64,000 bases of DNA, taken from Dactylorhiza incarnata. Lineage: Eukaryota; Streptophyta; Magnoliopsida; Asparagales; Orchidaceae. Below the pieces are notes generated by a model. The model worked only from the letters and a program-made list of their open reading frames with translations, was not told where the DNA came from and did not search any database. Numbering within the stretch: position 1 is the stretch's first letter; each line of letters starts with the position of its first letter. Of this stretch, positions 19,153 through 30,992 are shown in pieces. The stretch covers positions 2,294,001 to 2,358,000 of the forward strand of contig JAWHQI010000258.1 of NCBI GenBank assembly GCA_033032865.1. The letters are read 5' to 3'. Position numbers and translations under genes: made by a program.

Positions 19153-22100
19153 ATGGTCGTAGAAGGCGACCACGAGGAAGTGGTCGGCAACCCGTCAGGA
19201 ACTGGCAGGTTCGTGACGATGGAAGTGTTCGAAGCATTCGCCCAGCGCATGGAAGGGGCTATGCGAGCAGTGGTCCAGCAGGGTGCGGAGGGCACGGCGA
19301 CCTCACCTCATCACCCGGTGCTGACCGAGGGCGAGGAGCGCACCCGGCGCGCCGGCAAAGAGCACGTCGATCCGGAGAGCGAGCGACCAAGGAGGTCGCA
19401 GCCCTTCCCGCAATCCTCGCAAGGCATTCGCTTCCGCGAGGTGGAAGAGTTGGCGAGATATCAGGATACTCGGCCTTATGGCGAGTATGCCCATGATACT
19501 CGCCAGTTTGAAGATCGTCGTCCAGCGAGTGGGCGGAGCCCATTCAGTGAAGACATCCTTGTCGCGCCCGTGCCGGAAGGATTCAGGGATCCTGTGTTGA
19601 AATACTACACCGGGAGGGACGACCCTGTTCGTCACATCCAGTGATTTGAGGATATTATCTCTATCCGAACCATGTCGGATGCGTTCAAATGCCGGCTGTT
19701 CGCCATCACTTTTACAGGGAAAGCCAGGGACTAGTTCCACCAGTTGCCTCTGGGCTCGATCTACTGTTTCGAAGACCTATGCCGTGGAGTAACGACCCGG
19801 TTCGCCACGGCCCAGAAGCTGAAGAAGGAGGCGACAGCTCTGTTCCTTGTGACCCAGATGCCGGATGAGCCGTTGGGGGCCTATATCGAGCGTTTCCAGG
19901 AGGAGGTGCTGCATATCGAGGAGGTGGATCGCACCATCCTGCAGCTGGCCTTGACGTTCGGGATAGGGCAAGGCCTCTTCAAGCTGGAACTTGGCAGGAA
20001 CCCTCCCTACTCCTACGACAACCTCATCGTGAGGGCCAACAAGTTCGTTCAGGGGGAGGCTTCCAACCGGGACTTCTTGGCCAACCTAGCGGAGGTGGGC
20101 AACAGAGGGAGGGAGAAGGTCCCAGAGAAGAGGAAGAGGGAAGAGCCCCCGAGGGCAGAGAGGAAGAAGCCAGAGCGGCGAGAAGAGAAGAGAAGGGAGG
20201 AACCAGGCAGGAATGATGAGAGGCGACCCGCCGTGGTTCCGGAGCGTCGAGAAGAGGAGAGGCGCTATCAGGTTCCGGACAATCGGCCACCATGGAGGTC
20301 GGCTGGACGGCACCAGCGTCAGGATCAGAGGGGGAGATCCCCCGAGAGGAGGCCTTACCACCAGCAGGGAAGGCGAGAGGGAAGAAGAGATGAAGCCATG
20401 ACGGTTGCCAGGCCTGGGCACCCTCAGGGCAAGAAGAAGAAGAAGAAGCAGCCAAGGAAGGAGCAGAGAGAAGAGGTTCCGCTCTACTGCGACTTCCACC
20501 AGGCGGAGGGGCATGTCATGATGGCCTGCCCAGCTTTTTGGGAGGCCAGAAGGAAGCTAGCCGCAGGGGAAGACGGAGGAGAGCAGCGGAGGATCGAGAC
20601 CCCTGCCGAGCCGCAGGCAGGGCAGGCTGTCGTCGTTCGAAGGAGGAACGAGGATCGCGTCGACCGCGGAGGCCGTGGAGAGCTTGACCAAGGGAGTCGA
20701 GGGGGAGGAGTTGGAGTGATCCATGGGGGAGCCGGGCTGGGAGCTTCCCGAAAGGGGAGCCTGCATCAGATCTATCGTCGGAGCGTCGCTTCGACCTCGC
20801 AAGCCCCGCCCCCATTGGAGGAGATCACCTTCTCCGAGGAGGACATGCTAGGGAATGAGAATCCCTTCCATGATGCCCTCGTCATCCAGGCCGCGGTGGA
20901 AGACTTCACCGTTGATCGAATTCTGGTCGACAGCGGTAGCTCCGTGAACGTCATCTTCAAAGGGACATTCGACGGACTGGGAATCAGGCCCGACAGAGTT
21001 CGAGCATCAGATGGTCCCCTCTTTGGCTTCTCCGGAGAGAAGAAGGAGGTAGAAGGAGGAGCAGATCTCCTTGTGACCCTCGGTGGCACCTCCATCAACT
21101 GTCGATGCGTAATCGTCGACGCCCCGAGCTGTTACAAGGCCATCTTCGGGAGGCCACTTCTCAACGCCTTCAAGGTCGTCCCTTCCTCCTATCATCAGTG
21201 CTTGAAGTACTGCCAGGGAGATGTTCAGGTGAGGATCAGGAGCGATCCAAGAGCCGCCAGAGAGTGCTACCTCAGCGTCGTCAGTACCATCAGCTGGATG
21301 GCTGACGCGAAAGAATTCGGAAGGGTGCTGGAGAGCCCAGCTAGGCTGGAGGTAGCCGAGGAAATCGAGGAGATCGAGGTGCTCTCCGCAACAGGAGCAT
21401 CCGGGCTGGTGAAGATCGGTGGGTCCCTGAAGATCGAGGAGAAGATAAGGATGGCGGCGTGTCTTCAAGAGAACGTTGACATCTTTGCTTGGAGCGCAGC
21501 AGAGATGCCGGGGATTGATCCTGAGGTCGCTTGTCATCACCTCAATTTGGATCCCGCGGCCCAGCCCGTCCGCCAGAAAAAGAGGACAAATGCCACTATC
21601 CTGGCCGAGCCAATCCGGCAGGAGGTGAAGAAGCTGCTAGACGCAGGCTTTGTGTCAGAGATCCAGTATCCCGGCTGGGTCTCAAATGTTGTAATGGTTA
21701 AAAAAGCAGGTGGCAGCTGGCGAATGTGTGTAGACTTTTCTTTGATGAATAAAAGCTGTCCAAAGGATTGTTATCCCTTGCCTCGAATCGACGCGCTGGT
21801 TGATTCAGCCGTCGGTTTTTCTGTAATGAGCTTTCTTGATGCGTTTTCAGGATACCATCAAATCCGGATGCATCCCCCTGATTGCCGCGATGTGTCATTC
21901 ATCACTGATGATGGCTGCTACAGCTACAAAATGATGTCCTTTGGGCTGAAGAATGCCGGAGCCACCTATCAGCGGATGATGGATCACATTTTCAAGGAGC
22001 AAAAGGGGAGGAACCTGGAGGTGTATGTGGACGACCTCTTGATTAAAAGCAAGAGCGTCCAAGAACACCTTGTGGATCTGGTGGAGACCTTTGCGACGCT

Positions 22101-24570
22101 AAGGAAATTCAAAATGAGGTTGAATCCTGCGAAGTGCGTCTTTGGAGCAGGAAGGGGCAAGTTCCTGGGGCATCTCCTTACCCCGGAGGGAGTAGAGCCT
22201 AACCCCGACAAGGTTAAGGCGATCCTGGAGATGCCTTCCCCGAAGACAATGAAGGAGGTGCAGAGGTTGACTGGAAGGTTGGCAGGTCTTAGCCGCTTCC
22301 TGTCGAAGGCCGGGGAGAAGTGCTCTCCATTCTGCAGAACACTCCGCAAAACGGAGAATTTTGAGTGGTCCGAAGTATGCGAGAAGGCATTCGTAAAAAT
22401 GAAGGAGCAATTGACTCAGACACCTCTCCTTCAAAGCCCAAAAGAAGGCGAAGACCTGCTCATTTACCTGGGAGTAGGGGCAGAGGCTGTGAGCTCTGTG
22501 CTAGTCCGAGAAGAGAGAAAAAAGCAATTACCCATTTACTACGTCAGTCGGGTATTAAAGAAGGCGGAGCTGAAGTATCCAATCCTGGAGAAGCTTGCCT
22601 TCGCCTTGGTGGTATCAGCGCGGAAGCTCCGGCCTTATTTTCAGGCTCACTCCATCCGAGTAGTGACTGATCATCCTCTCCGAAACATCTTGGAAGGAGT
22701 GGAACATTCAGGGAGATTAGCGAAATGGTCGGTTGAACTCAGCGAGTTCGACATTTCCTTCTCACCCCGGGTGGCGATCAAGGCCCAAGCGGTAGCAGAC
22801 TTCTTGGCAGACTTCTCGACAGAAGCAGAGCCAGGGGAAGAGGTATTCGACCCAATCCCTTGGAAGATGTTTGTTGACGGAGCTTCGGGAAGGAGCTCTG
22901 TGGGAGTGGGCATCGTTCTTGTCAGCCCACAGGGAACGAGGATCGAGCAAGCCGTCGAGATCCTCTTTCCCGTCACAAACAATCAGGCAGAGTACGAGGC
23001 CATAGTGGCAGGCTTGCGCCTCGCCAAGGAGCTAGGGATCCGTGATGTTCGGGCCTTTACGGATTCAATGGTGGTCGCGTCACAGATCAGAGGAGAGTTC
23101 GAAGTGCGCGACACCATCCTACAGAAGTACTTGGTGAAGGTCAAGGGATTGATTGGAGGCTTCCAGTCGTTCTTCGTCGAGCACGTCCTGAGAGAAGAAA
23201 ACTCGGCGGCGGACCGTTTGGCCAAGTATGGGCCAAGAGCTGGGGGAACCATCACCGAGCTATTCCGGCCGTCCATCGAAGAAGGGGAGATGATGGAGAT
23301 CGAGCAGCGCCCCTCATGGACGGATCCTTTTGTGGCATTCCTTGCCACCGGCCAGCTTCCAACAAATGAAGGGGATCAGAGAAGGTTTCGGTACAAAGCG
23401 GCGTACTATCTTTTGCAGGATGGGGAGCTGTACCGTAAAACCATCTCGGGCCCCCTAGCCAGGTGTATCTCTGAAGACGAAGTACCCCGGGTGTTGGAAG
23501 AGATCCACTCGGGAGAGTGTGGAAGTCATTCTGGGACTCGCACTTTAGAGCAGCGAGTCTTAAGGCATGGTTACTTCTGGCCTACTATCCGGAAGGATGC
23601 TGAGCTCTTCTCGAAAAAGTGCCAGAAGTGCCAGCTCTTCGCCCCCCTCCAGTTGCAGCCAGCCCAGCAACTCCGTTCAATCACCGCCCCATGGCCGTTC
23701 GCCATTTGGGGAATGGATTTGATTGGCCCTTTCCCCCTAGCTAGTGGTCAGAGGAAGTTCATTCTCGTCATGATCGACTACTTCTCCAAGTGGATCGAGG
23801 CCAAAGCTTTGGCCAAGACCACCTCTCAAGTCGTGAAGAACTTCATCTGGGGGGAGATCGTCTGTAGGTTTGGGATTCCTCTCGCCATCGTCACCGACAA
23901 CGGTCCTCAGTTTGCCAGCTTGGAGCTGGAAGATTTCTGCAGACAACTGGGAACTGATCTTCGATTCGCCTCTGTGCATCACCCGAGGAGCAATGGTCAA
24001 GTGGAGGCCGCCAACAAGCTGATCATCAACCTGCTGAAGAAAAAGGTGGAGAACCTGCGAGGTAACTGGGCGGACCAACTCTCCTCGGTTCTGTGGGCTT
24101 TGAGGACCACTCCGAGCTCAGCTACCGGGGAGACACCGTTCAAGCTCTCTCACGGATCGGAAGCTCTCATCCCAGTAGAATTTGAAGTCCGAAGTCCAAG
24201 GGTGATCGTCGTCGAGGGCGGAAGTGAGGAATGGCGACTAGAGAATGAGGAGGCTCAGAAGCTATCTCTCGACTACATCGAAGAACTTAGAGATATAGCT
24301 TCCGCCAGACAAGAGGAGATCAAGCGACGAATGGCGAGGCATTTCGATAAAAATATCCGCCTCAAGCACTTCCAAGAAGGTGACCTGGTTCTGAAGAAGG
24401 TAGACGCAGCGGGACGATCAGCGGCCATCGGAAAGCTCCATCCAAACTGGGAAGGGCCTTTCATCATCCACGAGTCACTCCTAACCGGAGGATACCGTCT
24501 GCAGAACCAGGAAGGAGAGCTGCTTGGGAATACTTGGAGCGGTGATGACCTGAAAAGGTTCTACCCCTAA
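19153..24570 (+). pseudogene. gag-pol polyprotein of Tat element 2, one frame with two stops in gag
   Basis: 1,805 codons from ATG 19153. Gag: capsid core around residues 165-300 (FHQLPLGSIYCFEDL; PLGAYIERFQEE), a basic Arg/Glu-rich stretch (about 305-440), then a C-H-H-C knuckle (C446, H449, H454, C459), typical of Tat. Protease: DSGSS 593-597. RT: YVDD 958-961. Gypsy RNase H about 1080-1220, then a second RNase H (D1242, NNQAEYEA), the Tat dual-RNase-H mark. Integrase: finger H1452 to C1490/C1493, DD35E residues D1522, D1582, E1618. Breaks: TGA at codon 164 (19642) and TAG at codon 194 (19732), both where Trp (TGG) is expected. Everything from codon 195 on is open. Single-frame gag-pol implies processing by its own protease. 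It is the likely source family for enzymes used by elements 1 and 3. Confidence 0.95.
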
Positions 24571-26134
24571 GGGGGCATGTGTATGTCCCACCCTTGTAAT
24601 CCCTATTGATTTATAAATAAAATCCTTCCTCTCCCTGAAACACGGGACTGGGAAGCTTTTTTCTATCACGACAAGAATCTTCAGCGAAGAGTATGCTAGG
24701 TTGGAAAATGAGCCTCCGACTTAATCCTCGTAACACCCCAGAACGGATGGTGGGACAGTGCCTCGGTTCAGCAACCCTCTAAGACCAAGCCTCTGCATTG
24801 ACGGTCGAGATCAGCTCCCCCCTTGCATGTTGGCCATGGTTCGTATCGATTGCACTTCTCATTCGACTAGAGAGATTACAGGAAAGAAGTCTGGACGCCG
24901 ACCTTCCGATCAGGCAGAGAAGTGCTCAATTTAAACCAGCTCGCTTCAAAGCGTCTTATTTCTAGCATTCCTCTGAATGTATGAGTTACTGTGCTTAAAT
25001 ATGCTAAAACTCCCTTTAAAATTGTTGAGCAGCAGGAAACAGGTTTGGTCAGCATTCATCATCCAAGTAGGAGGAGACCTCGGGATGGTGTGTTCCCATG
25101 GAACTCCCCGACAGTCATTCACTACCGGACGATCTGCTCGTCAATATCCGTCACCACCCGTTGGGAGATGAGCCTCCGACTTGAACCTCGTAAGACCCCG
25201 GAACGGATGATGGGACAGTGCCTCGATTCAGCAACCCTCTAAGACCAAGCCTCTGCACTGACGGTCGAGATCAGCTCCCCCCTTGCATGTTAATCACGGT
25301 TCGTATCGACTGCGCTTCTCATTCAACTGGAGGGATTACCAGGAAGAAGTCCGGACGCCGATATCCCGACTTGGAAAAACAAGTGACCGATTTGACCGAC
25401 CGAAAGACGAAAGCATCAAAACATCCAAGTCAACGGAGGCCCTGGGAATGTGAGTCCCTGGGGGACCTGCCCGGCTGCCACCCCCATACTTGACGTCGCC
25501 CTTCGAAGGCATCAAAACATCCAAGTCAACGGAGGCCCTGGGAATATGAGTCCCTGGGGGACCTGCCCGGCTGCCACCCCATACTTGGCGTCGTCCTTCG
25601 AAGGCATCAATACATCCAAGTAAGAGGGAACCACGGGACGGTGTGTCCCTGAGGGACCTGCCCGTCTGTCATTCCTTATTTGACGTCATTCTCCCTCGAC
25701 ATCAGTTTTTTAAGTAGAAGGGAAGCCTCGGGATGATAAGTCCCCCCGGGCCTCCCCGACTACTGAACTCTACTTCTTCCTTCCCTTGAAGAGCTCCTTT
25801 TGATTATTGCATAAATCATAACAAACTCTCCACTGGGTACAAGTCAAGGTTCTGGGAGCAAGAATGCAGGTGCGAGTATGTTGGTGCGAGTATGCAGTAG
25901 CGAGTACTCAACCTTGCCGAGATCCTAAGAGCCTAGCGAGCACCCAACCTCGCCTCGAGCCTAGGAGCCTAAGCAACATACAAGCAAGGAAGTAAGTACA
26001 AAGGCAAAGAACAGGCAAGCAATATAATCCAGTTCCTTTCATTTATGCAAAAAATCTTGTGTACATCAAGTTACAGGTATATTAAAAAACTGCACAAAAA
26101 GGTCGCCGGGCGAGCAAAAAGGGAGCCCAGGCGA
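24571..26134 (+). repeat. Spacer with direct and tandem repeats, element 2
   Basis: A block of about 190 bp starting at the phrase GAACGGATG (near 24740) recurs about 464 bp later (near 25200) with scattered differences. 25390-25740 holds about four degraded units of ~110 bp, each with CATCCAAGT and GGGGGACCTGCCCG. One unit (25060-25130) is the kind amplified in element 3 at 38040-39230. From 25850 the GCGAGTAT motif becomes frequent. No sense ORF. Confidence 0.8.
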
Positions 26135-28088
26135 CTAGGCGACATTCTCGCCTTCTATATCTACGTCAGCATCGTCGTCGTCAGCATCGTCGTCGTCAGC
26201 ATCATCGTCGTCCGCATCATCGTCGTCATCATCATCGTCGTCCTCATCGTCTTCATCCTCGGCCTCGCTGGGCTGCGGCGAGGATACTCGCAAGGGGGAT
26301 GTGGACTCTTCGGCGAGCAACGCCAGAATGATGTCCCCCACTGTCAATCCCATAGCTTCCGGCTTCAGAAGATCGTCTGCCTTCAGCTGGTTCAGGATGA
26401 CCTCCCCCGTTGCTCGCGCGATCTCCCGGCGAATATACGGCATGTCGTCGCCGTGCATCCTTATGCGCTTGCCCCTAGGAGTGGCCGCCTCTGCCGATTG
26501 CTGTTCGGCAGGCCGAGTTTCCAACTCGGCGATACGGATCTGGGCGACCTCCAGGGCCGAGCGAGTATCCTCCAGCTCCTTCTCAGCCTGGGACAATCTC
26601 TTTGCTGTTTCCAGCTCGGCAGCCTGCAGAAAGTAAAAAGCGAAAGGTAAGCTTGACAGTTTGCAAGATGGCGAGTATCTTAGTAACAAGAAAAGACGCA
26701 AAGGCGAATACCTCGAACTCCTTGATCCGGAGCGCGAGGGCGATCAGCTTCGGACCCTGCACCTTGATCGCCTGCTCGTACTCAAGTAGTCGCCTTGCTG
26801 TCGCGTGAGCCAGCTCGGCGGACCGCAAGAGGGAGCGCGAGGTCTGGTGCGCCAGATCCTCGGTAGTTGTGTCTTGCAGGACTTCGGCGTCCGCGCGACC
26901 ATAGAGGGCGTAGGTCACGTCGAAGGCCTCCCCCTTGTCCTCACACTCATCCGACCAGGCGGGGAGGTTTGAGCTGAGGGTCACCTCGTGCGCGCGCTCA
27001 GCCCAGGTCACCAATGGGCGACCATAGGCGTCCTCGCTGCGGGTGCCCTCATTAAAGAACGGATGGTCGCTCGGCTCGCCAGCCTCCGACGGATCCGCCT
27101 TCTTGCCCAGATCCCTATGGGCGACCTCCTTCTTCTGTCTCTTGGGCTCAGCAACCTTAGCCTTACCCGTTCGCTTCTTGGAAGTCCCGGCCTCATCGCC
27201 GGCGACCTTGGGATCGTCGCCCCTTGGCGACAAGGCGATCGGGGAGGAGCCCCCAACCTCGCGCGCCGAGGTTCCCACACCCCCTTGGGTGGCAGCCGTC
27301 GCCTTCAACGCGGGAGGAATAGCATCGCGCGGAAGAATTTGCATGCCTACAAACAAGAAGACCGAAGATTAGTCGCCTGATCAAGGCTCAAGGGCGAGTA
27401 TAGATGATGCTCGCGCAAAAGTACCTTCCCCTAGGCGAACTTCCGTGAGCTCGTCTACTCGCCTCCTCCAAAACACCACGTCAAAACGACGATGCCTGAA
27501 GGAGTCGAGCAGCTTCTCCTGACTCTCCCTCAGGAAGGGGACCGTGAAGACATTCTCCGACGGCTGGATGGGCGAGCTGGAGATGCCCGCGAAGTCGCCC
27601 TCGATGGCGACTAGTCGCTCCACCCAGCGGTGATTCTTATTTGAAGTACCCGCCAGGGTGCAGACATGGCTGCACAGGAAGATGACGCCCTCGCCGTTCG
27701 CCATAATGGTGAATACTCGCCTAAAGACCGCAAGGTCAAAGACGATATTCTGTTCCCGCAGGAAGCACAAGAATCCCATGATCATCGCCACTCCGTTGGG
27801 ATTAATCTGCGCAGGAACTATCCCGTAGAAGACGAGTATCTGGCGGAACTCGGGCCACAGAGGAAGTCGCAGACCGACCTCGAAGTGGCGAATAGGAAGT
27901 ATCATCGCCAAGGGTGAGGAAGTGTTTAGTCGCTCCGACTGGCGAGGAAGCCTGGCGACATACCCCGGAGTCGCAAACTTGGCGTTGAAGTCGTCCAAGT
28001 CCTTCTGTTGGGTAATCGGCTTCTTGAACGAGTTCTCCTCGAAATTCTTAGCATGATTAGCCCGCCTGATGGTCGCCTCGTCAGACAT
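26135..28088 (-). CDS. Antisense gene B of element 2: three-exon Transposase_28-like protein
   Basis: Exons 28088-27425, 27346-26712 and 26623-26135 join in phase to 596 codons (595 aa) with no stop. Introns are 78 and 88 bp with GT-AG ends (donors GGTACTTT and GGTATTCG, acceptors TTTGTAG and TTCTGCAG). Exon 1 (residues about 70-160) reads LPLWPEFRQILVFYGI, PAQINPNGVAMIMGF, VFRRVFTIM, matching the plant 'putative gypsy type transposon' family (Pfam Transposase_28). Exon 2 has a basic cluster (KKRTGKAKVAEPKRQKK), a likely nuclear signal. Exon 3 is a coiled coil followed by an acidic Asp-rich tail. Antisense ORFs of this kind between integrase and 3' LTR are known in Tat elements such as Grande; the function is unknown. 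Splice sites are my reading of the DNA. A TATA box lies at 28206-28215. Confidence 0.8.
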
Positions 28089-28205
28089 TTTGAGAAGGAA
28101 GGAAAGGGAGCGAGTATGGAAGAAGAGCGAAGAGAAGAAGTCTAGAAGGTAGTCGCTCAAGGAGCTAGAGATCGCCGAACGCGTATTTAAGACTCACCCA
28201 CCCCC

Positions 28206-28215
28206 CTATTTATAG
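28206..28215 (-). promoter_or_regulatory. Putative TATA box of antisense gene B
   Basis: CTATAAATAG followed by GGGGG on the minus strand, about 120 bases before the ATG of gene B. The same TATA-plus-G-run pattern stands before gene A. Confidence 0.55.
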
Positions 28216-28591
28216 TAGTCGGGTAGTCTGGCTTGTCGTACACGACTCCGCGAGCACGACTAGGGGTGGCGAGTATCGAAGTAAATCGCCAAAGGCTCAG
28301 AGCACGTCAAAATGCCGACCTTCAGCTAGCGAGTACCTGCATCGCAGAAACACGAAGAAACTCGCCAGGATGCAGGCGACTTTTAAAAATATGCTCGGCA
28401 AATAGCCAGAAGAAGATAGAGAAAAAATCCAAACAACAACAGATAAAGTAAAGCAAGACAAGAATGAAAGGCGAGTATCCAATTACTCGGCAAATCAATA
28501 CTACTTCAAATAATAAAGTATTCGCAGATACAAGATGCTCGCCAGGAGCTACAAGCTACAAAGAAGAAGAAAAATGAAGAAGGGGCGGCAG
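28216..28591. other. Intergenic stretch between antisense genes A and B
   Basis: AT-rich sequence with several GGCGAGTAT / ACTCGCC motifs (near 28269, 28329, 28470 and 28538). It should hold the terminator of gene A and the promoter of gene B. No ORF. Confidence 0.5.
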
Positions 28592-30215
28592 CTAAGGTTG
28601 TGCTTGGATGTTCGCCTGGGTATCCTGGGGTTGAGGATGACGCCCGACCCAGCCCATGCTGCGAGCACGCTTGAAATGCTCGAAGGCCACGGACATAGCA
28701 TCCTCGCCTTGTCGCAGCTGGTCCTCGATCCTCGCCAGCCTCCCCACCGAGCCCATGCTCGCGCGCATCCCGACCAGCTCGTCATGATGCAGCTGCTGCC
28801 GGTGCTCGATCTGTGCCACCCTGCGCTCCAAGTCGCTGATAGACTGGAGGCGAGCTTCAGTACCCGACAGGCGAGTATCAAACTCCTCCAGCCGGGATAC
28901 TCGCGCCTCCAAATCAGTCAGGCGACGATGAGGGTCACTGGCCGCTAGGCGCTCAACCCGCGACTCCACCTCAGTCAAGCGACGATGAGGCTCACAGATC
29001 GAAAGCCGCTCTATCCTGGACTCCAAATCCAAGATAGCGCGAGTAGCCTTCTCCTGGTGCTCGCGAGGGGGAAGCCCGACGGCGTCGATCAATGCTCCCA
29101 CGGGAGTATGAGCGCGACCTGCAGAAGAGCGTATGAAAAGTCAGAACTCCCGCAGAAATCAAAAGAGCGGTGGCAACTATCCCAAGGCAGCGGCCAAGTA
29201 CCTGACCGAGGACTGCGGGAACGTCGGCGACCAGGGCTGCGAGATCGCCGGCGAGGAGAGACCCTTCCTCGATGCGGGGAGAGGCTGCGATGGACGCCAT
29301 CTCGGCGAGTCGAGTGTCCGCCGGGATGATCCCGGTTATGGGGCGTGCTCCCCCGACCGCGACCATCTCCTGTGCGCCCTCCACCCCTTGGAGCAAAGAA
29401 GGCCGAAGACCCTCCAGTCCCGCCTCTGCGCGAGGACTCCCCTTGGTGGATAGAGGGAGCCGTTGAAATAGAAGGGCGCTGATCGCCCGGAGGAGCCACT
29501 GAAGGCGGAAGTCCAGGAGGAGGCGGCGGCAGCACAACCCCAGGCAGATGCGAGCTGCTCGCCAGCTCTGGTCGCGAGTCAGGTGGTGGCGGAGGAGGAT
29601 TGATGCTCGACAGAGGAGCCCCATGCTCGCTCATCGGCCTCTTCTCCACGGATGAACTGTGGAGGATCCTCACCGCGAGACCACCTCGAGATCCACCCTC
29701 AGGCGAGATCAGCGAGGATGATCGCAGCGGCAGAGCATCCGAAGGTTCCTCCCGAATCTCGGTATTCGGCGGATCTGAAAACAGAAGCAAAAAGCATCAG
29801 AAATCCCGCCAGGAGTGGTTCTTGTAGCAGCATAGTCCTCAGAACAGCGACTAAAAAGCTCACCTCGCGCAGGAGGGAGGTCCGATTGGGTTTGAGTTTG
29901 GGCCCCAGCCCTACTCGCCTCCAGGGCGACCTCTGTCAAAGGAGAATGAAGAGCAGGAGCAGGCGAAAGCCCCTCGTGGGAAAGGCCCAAATCTTCCAGC
30001 AGCTGTTGACGCTGCCCGCTCAGAGGATCGGCGACGTTCTCCATAGTCGCCTCCTTCTTTTTCCCTTTCTTCTTCTTAGCCGCCCTCTTCCTCTTCTTAT
30101 TAGCGAGGAAGGCGTCTACCTCGGCGTCCATGCGAGGAGGAGGCATGGGAAAGCCGATCAAATTCGCGAGATCAGCCTTGGCCTTTTTTGCAGCCTCGGC
30201 AAAAGCTAGCGACAT
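28592..30215 (-). CDS. Antisense gene A of element 2: three-exon SR/coiled-coil protein
   Basis: Exons 30215-29864, 29774-29202 and 29118-28592 join in phase to 484 codons (483 aa). Introns are 89 and 83 bp, GT-AG (donors GAGGTGAGC and CAGGTACTT, acceptors TTTTCAG and TCTGCAG). The N-terminus is helical and ends in a lysine-rich block (KKRKRAAKKKKGKKK). The middle is Pro-rich (PPPPPPDSRPE) and then Arg/Ser-rich (SPRRRSRSPGRRRSRSPRSG), like splicing-type SR domains. The C-terminal exon is a long coiled coil of repeated LExRVxRL units. I recognise no named family. The nuclear-signal and SR-like features suggest a nuclear nucleic-acid-binding protein, which is inference. It is divergent in strand from gag-pol and downstream of its own TATA box. 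Confidence 0.7.
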
Positions 30216-30265
30216 TATGTGCGAGTGCAGAAGGACGGATTCGTCGGAGACCCCCCCCCCCCCCC

Positions 30266-30275
30266 CTATATATAG
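30266..30275 (-). promoter_or_regulatory. Putative TATA box of antisense gene A
   Basis: CTATATATAG followed by a run of G on the minus strand, about 50 bases before the ATG at 30215. It lies outside the 3' LTR, so gene A would not depend on an LTR promoter. Confidence 0.55.
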
Positions 30276-30383
30276 ATCCCAGACATCGGCAGGCAAAATT
30301 CCGAGTATCTCTCAATACTCGCCAAGACAGAAGCTCGTCGTATAAAGGTTGGATGTTTCTTTCCGAGCAACTATGTTACTCGC

Positions 30384-30395
30384 AAAGAGCGGGGA
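30384..30395 (+). other. Polypurine tract, element 2
   Basis: AAAGAGCGGGGA, then TTG and the LTR start. Same core in elements 1 and 3. Confidence 0.85.
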
Positions 30396-30398
30396 TTG

Positions 30399-30987
30399 TG
30401 TACAACCCTTATTCTCCGAGGATGGGACCCACTCAAGGCCACGTAGGCAGAAGTCAAGGTCAAAGGGTCAACACAGAGACCAGCAGTCCAAGGCAGAAAC
30501 AGGAAACAGCAGAAGCCCTGTGCGAGTATTGGCCCGGCATGTGCGAGCAGCACCCAATACTCGCCAAATGGGCGACTATGGCATGGTACTCGCCGAGTAA
30601 CCCATAGTCGCCAGGTTAGGGCTGGGCTATAAAAACCCCCCTACCCCTTGGTTGCCTATAAATAGGACCCCAGGGGTACTTGGATTGGCACCTGTGCTTG
30701 AGCTTCTGGATCCCGATTTCCGAATTCTCAAGCCCGTCACCCTTGCTTGCTAGTCAAGTCAGTGCCTTCCTCGTACCTTGCTCGGTCATTCTTGGTTGTG
30801 GAGGGGAAGACTCTTTTGAGCTTCTGGGTACGTGGTGGGACCTCCCTGCCGCAGCATTTGGGGTTTTGTTGTTGCTCTCCTAGTTTTTTCATAGTCGCCA
30901 ACTTGATCATCTTGTCGGATAGCTGGGCAAGTAGTCTCCGGTTGCAAAGGTCCGAATTTTGAGGTCAGGATTTTCCTGGCGTCAACA
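30399..30987 (+). repeat. 3' LTR of Tat element 2
   Basis: 589 bp. The differences from the 5' LTR are mostly C/T or G/A changes. AGTAT follows as TSD. Confidence 0.96.
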
Positions 30988-30992
30988 AGTAT

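Larger units (their letters stand above)
18500..30987 (+). mobile_element. Ty3/gypsy Tat-lineage element 2, full length, 12.5 kb
   Basis: Complete structure: TSD AGTAT (18495-18499 / 30988-30992), 5' LTR, PBS, gag-pol, a spacer with repeats, two antisense genes, PPT and 3' LTR. LTRs are 595 and 589 bp. I count about seven substitutions plus a length change in a poly-C tract, roughly 1.2%, so the insertion is recent. Gag has two nonsense codons, otherwise it would look autonomous. Protease, RT, two RNases H and integrase form one open frame. It shares PBS, PPT and LTR start with elements 1 and 3. Confidence 0.96.
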
